A DNA stretch of 8,991 bases. Origin: Candidatus Sumerlaeota bacterium (GTDB lineage: Bacteria; Sumerlaeota; Sumerlaeia; MWCT01). This document shows positions 7,422 to 8,991 of this stretch, one piece after another. Below the pieces are notes generated by a model. That model was not told the origin of the DNA, made no database searches, and worked only from the letters and a program-made list of their open reading frames with translations. Position numbers and translations under genes: made by a program. Each line of letters starts with the position of its first letter. Positions within the stretch are counted from its first letter, which is position 1. The DNA lies in assembly GCA_026398545.1 (NCBI GenBank), contig JAPLSR010000144.1, positions 1-8,991 on the forward strand. The letters are read 5' to 3'.

Positions 7422-7511
7422 ATTCACCACAGAGGCACGGAGGACACAGAGGATAATGAAACAAAGAAAATATCGGAAATGCTCTGTGCACTCTGTGACT
7501 CTGTGGTGAAT
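7422..7511. repeat. Long inverted repeat made of tandem CACRGAG units, between glcF and lplA
   Basis: The left arm (7423-7451) and right arm (7482-7510) are 29 bp each and pair at 25 of 29 positions, with one more A-T pair outside (7422/7511) and a 30-nt A-rich loop (7452-7481). Each arm is itself a short tandem array: CACAGAGG, CACGGAGGA and CACAGAGGA on the left (7428-7453) and three copies of CTCTGTG on the right (7482-7488, 7491-7497, 7499-7505). T-runs follow the stem on both strands (7520-7525 on +; two T5 runs on - within 7402-7418), so an RNA hairpin could terminate transcription from glcF and in the opposite direction. I recall similar CACRGAG/CTCYGTG repeats in intergenic DNA of uncultured bacteria, but this is unverified. 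No transposase or clear target duplication is visible. It occupies most of the 149-bp gap. Confidence 0.85.
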
Positions 7512-7533
7512 GAATTTCATTTTTTATGGGCTC

Positions 7534-8640
7534 TTATAGTGCCCTCATGATTAGGGCGTTCAAATCCTGGATGTCCATGCGGATTCCTGCCTCATTTGCG
7601 CCTTCCTTCAGGTTGAGGAGGCAGGTGGGGCAGGCGACGACGAGGATATCCGCGCCGAGGTTTTGCGCCTCCCGCACACGCTCTGAGGCTATTTTCTTTG
7701 CTAGGTCCGGATAACTCCCGAGGAGTGGACCGCCACAGCAGACAGCCTCTTCTCGGTTCATGGGAAATTCAAGAAGTGTCAGAGCGGGGATAGCCTTCAG
7801 CACCTCGCGCGGCTCTTCATACACTCCGCTATGACGCCCGATGTCACATCCGTCAAAATATATAACCTTTTTCGGGAGCGGTTTTGTTAATTTCAGTTTT
7901 CCATCCCTTATGAGTTGCGCAAAGAGCTGAGTCACATGAAGAGGAGTGATGGTGTCGGCGTAATGCTCCTTCATCGCCTTGAAGCAGCCCGCACATGGCG
8001 TGACCACATATTCCACCCCGAGTTCCCTCCATGCCGCCTTGTTGCGCGCCATTTGTTCTTCCGCCTGCGCCATGTCGCCCATGCGGATAAGCGGGTCGCC
8101 GCAGCATTCCTCACTGTCGCCCAGAAGGGTGAAGTCCACGCCCGCCTGCTGGAGGATGCGGATGACCGCCTTGCCAATGCGGCTCTGGGCGTATGAGATG
8201 GCGCAGCCTGCGTGCAGGAGATATTTTGCGGGGCGGGGTTTTTTCAATTCCGGCGGCAGCCACGCGCCGCGTTCCGCCTTTGGCTGGCTGAAAGGATTGG
8301 ACTGCTCTTTGATATTCATGCGGATGCGGTCTGTGGTTTCCGGCAATGCCTTTCCCTTTTTGAACATTGCCGCCTTTGCCTCAAGTATGAGGTCGTTCAC
8401 AGGCACGCCCGGCGGACAGGTCACGCGGCAGGCATCGCATTGCAGGCAGGTGAGAAGCGATTCCTGCACGTCATCGGTGAGTTCAAGTTCGCCCTTCATC
8501 ACTGCCTTGATAAGCCGGATTCGTCCCCGCGCCACCTTGGACTCCATCATGGTGACGGTATAGACGGGGCATGTATTCTGACAATTGCCGCATTTCATGC
8601 AGCGAATAATGTCCTCCTCGCGTTCAGGGATGAAATTCAT
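7534..8640 (-). CDS. glcF: Glycolate/lactate oxidase-type iron-sulfur subunit (two 4Fe-4S sites, two CCG domains)
   Basis: This is an electron-transfer subunit of a 2-hydroxyacid oxidase that passes electrons from the FAD subunit towards the quinone pool at the membrane. Counting from the upstream ATG at 8670, two ferredoxin-type clusters are complete: Cys24, 27, 30, 34 and Cys75, 78, 81, 85. Two CCG domains follow: Cys156, Cys189-190 with Cys226/229, and Cys275, Cys311-312 with Cys347/350. Length (368-378 residues) is near GlcF. The start is chosen at 8640 (MNFIPEREED) because GAGGTGA lies 5 nt upstream; the alternative ATG at 8670 overlaps the previous stop as TAATG and adds ten residues. 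Either way the gene is tightly coupled to the FAD-subunit gene. No glcE lies between, so this is a two-gene D-F arrangement. The CCG and ferredoxin combination also occurs in D-lactate dehydrogenase and HdrD-type proteins, so the substrate is not certain. Confidence 0.9.
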   Translation of the reverse strand: MNFIPEREEDIIRCMKCGNCQNTCPVYTVTMMESKVARGRIRLIKAVMKGELELTDDVQESLLTCLQCDACRVTCPPGVPVNDLILEAKAAMFKKGKALPETTDRIRMNIKEQSNPFSQPKAERGAWLPPELKKPRPAKYLLHAGCAISYAQSRIGKAVIRILQQAGVDFTLLGDSEECCGDPLIRMGDMAQAEEQMARNKAAWRELGVEYVVTPCAGCFKAMKEHYADTITPLHVTQLFAQLIRDGKLKLTKPLPKKVIYFDGCDIGRHSGVYEEPREVLKAIPALTLLEFPMNREEAVCCGGPLLGSYPDLAKKIASERVREAQNLGADILVVACPTCLLNLKEGANEAGIRMDIQDLNALIMRAL

Positions 8641-8645
8641 CAAGG

Positions 8646-8652
8646 TCACCTC
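8646..8652 (-). promoter_or_regulatory. glcF: Strong Shine-Dalgarno site for glcF, inside its annotated-start alternative
   Basis: On the reverse strand GAGGTGA lies 5 nt before the ATG at 8640, a near-perfect match to the 16S rRNA tail. The ATG at 8670 has only AGGA at about 3-nt spacing. This favours initiation at 8640, although the TAATG overlap could let re-initiating ribosomes use 8670. Confidence 0.65.
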
Positions 8653-8669
8653 AGATTGGGACTTCCTCA

Positions 8670-8991
8670 TTAATCCTGCACGAACATCTTTCCGGGGTTC
8701 AGGATATTATTCGGGTCGAGTGCGCGTTTGAGGGCGCGCATGACCCTGACCCCGACATCGCCCACCTCTTTTGGCATGAAGCGCGCCTTGGTGGAGCCGA
8801 TGCCATGCTCTCCGGAAATCGTTCCGCCGAGGAAGAGCGCAAGGTCGAAAATTTCCTCAATTGCTTTTTCCACGCGGGCGAATTCCTCTTTGTCGCGCTC
8901 ATCGGTGAGGATGGTGGGATGGATATTTCCGTCGCCCGAATGTCCGAACATGACGATTCAGATATTAAATTTCTGCGCAATGGCATTGACT
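8670..8991 (-). CDS. glcD: Glycolate/D-lactate oxidase FAD-binding subunit, C-terminal fragment with in-frame TGA (5' end outside window)
   Basis: This is the end of an FAD-linked oxidase C-terminal domain (GlcD/D-lactate dehydrogenase family), the catalytic partner of the Fe-S subunit downstream. From 8951 leftwards the sequence shows FGHSGDGNIHP, then GEHGIGSTKARFMP and DPNNILNPGKMF, all classic for the family; the flavin N-domain is beyond the window. In the same frame, 8990-8961 reads VNAIAQKFNI, which fits the helix that normally precedes the FGH motif, but a TGA at 8958-8960 separates the two parts. The ATG at 8951 is therefore probably internal and not the gene's start. The gene is either disrupted in this organism or carries a single-base sequencing error. 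It ends TAA at 8670-8672, sharing one base with the ATG at 8670. Confidence 0.85.
8958..8960 (-). other. glcD: In-frame TGA stop within glcD coding sequence
   Basis: Read on the reverse strand, family-like codons on both sides (AQKFNI before; IVMFGHSGDGNIHP after) are in one frame and are split only by this TGA. From memory, relatives often have Arg or another variable residue here, so CGA-to-TGA would explain it. TGA acts as a genuine terminator for priA and lplA in the same window, so a reassigned code is unlikely. Confidence 0.8.

Noticed and set aside
7423..7510. CRISPR array
   Set aside because: Units are only 7-9 bp and almost contiguous, arranged in inverted orientation, with no spacers and no cas genes.
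7509..7521. Short palindrome AATGAA-T-TTCATT beside the repeat
   Set aside because: Six A+T-rich base pairs with a one-base centre occur often by chance and cannot form a useful hairpin.
7979..8563. Forward-strand open frame of about 194 codons opposite glcF
   Set aside because: Glc F on the reverse strand has all its Fe-S cysteines; the forward frame has no family motif and is a shadow.
8925..8960. Selenocysteine insertion at the glcD TGA; a small hairpin (ATGT-TCGG-ACAT) lies a few bases after it
   Set aside because: The stem is only 4 bp and made of codons the protein motif needs anyway; the residue at this place in the family is not a redox Cys, and no selenoprotein machinery is visible.

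Overview
The window is 8,991 bp of bacterial DNA of moderately high G+C by eye. It holds three forward genes (1-6285) and three reverse genes (6254-8991), and the gene at each edge is cut off. The gene set is: the end of a GH31 family glycosidase carrying extra C-terminal modules; a large proline-rich membrane protein with TPR-like ends; the primosomal helicase PriA; a lipoate-protein ligase; and a glycolate/lactate-oxidase-type pair (Fe-S subunit plus the tail of the FAD subunit). The mix suggests a Gram-negative, carbohydrate-using heterotroph. The 'VIGPF' type accessory module behind the GH31 end is a style I associate with PVC-like or uncultured candidate-phylum bacteria (Omnitrophota, Sumerlaeota, Hydrogenedentota, Planctomycetota). 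That placement is a low-confidence impression, not something the sequence proves.

Layout. 1-1434 is the 3' end of a GH31 gene. 1435-1576 is an A+T-rich spacer with a good ribosome binding site just before the next gene. 1577-3997 encodes an 806-residue protein with two hydrophobic segments and a long disordered Pro-rich region. After a 50-bp gap, 4048-6285 encodes PriA. The lipoate ligase (7384-6254) converges on priA, and the two genes overlap by 32 bp at their 3' ends. 7385-7533 is the only sizeable spacer on the reverse-strand side. It contains a long, nearly perfect inverted repeat built from tandem CACRGAG units and flanked by T-runs on both strands. 8640-7534 (or 8670-7534) is the Fe-S subunit, translationally coupled to the FAD subunit (8991-8670).

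Function. The FAD subunit and the two-[4Fe-4S]/two-CCG-domain subunit should form a membrane-associated 2-hydroxyacid (glycolate or D-lactate) dehydrogenase that feeds electrons towards quinone. The lipoate ligase charges lipoyl domains of 2-oxoacid dehydrogenases or GcvH. PriA restarts stalled replication forks. These are mostly separate housekeeping units rather than one system.

The strongest unusual signals are: an in-frame TGA inside the conserved C-terminal domain of the FAD subunit, with clear family-like sequence on both sides; the 29-bp-arm inverted repeat between glcF and lplA; and the FimV/HubP-like topology of the 806-residue protein. I see no CRISPR array, tRNA, rRNA, transposase or obvious defence system.
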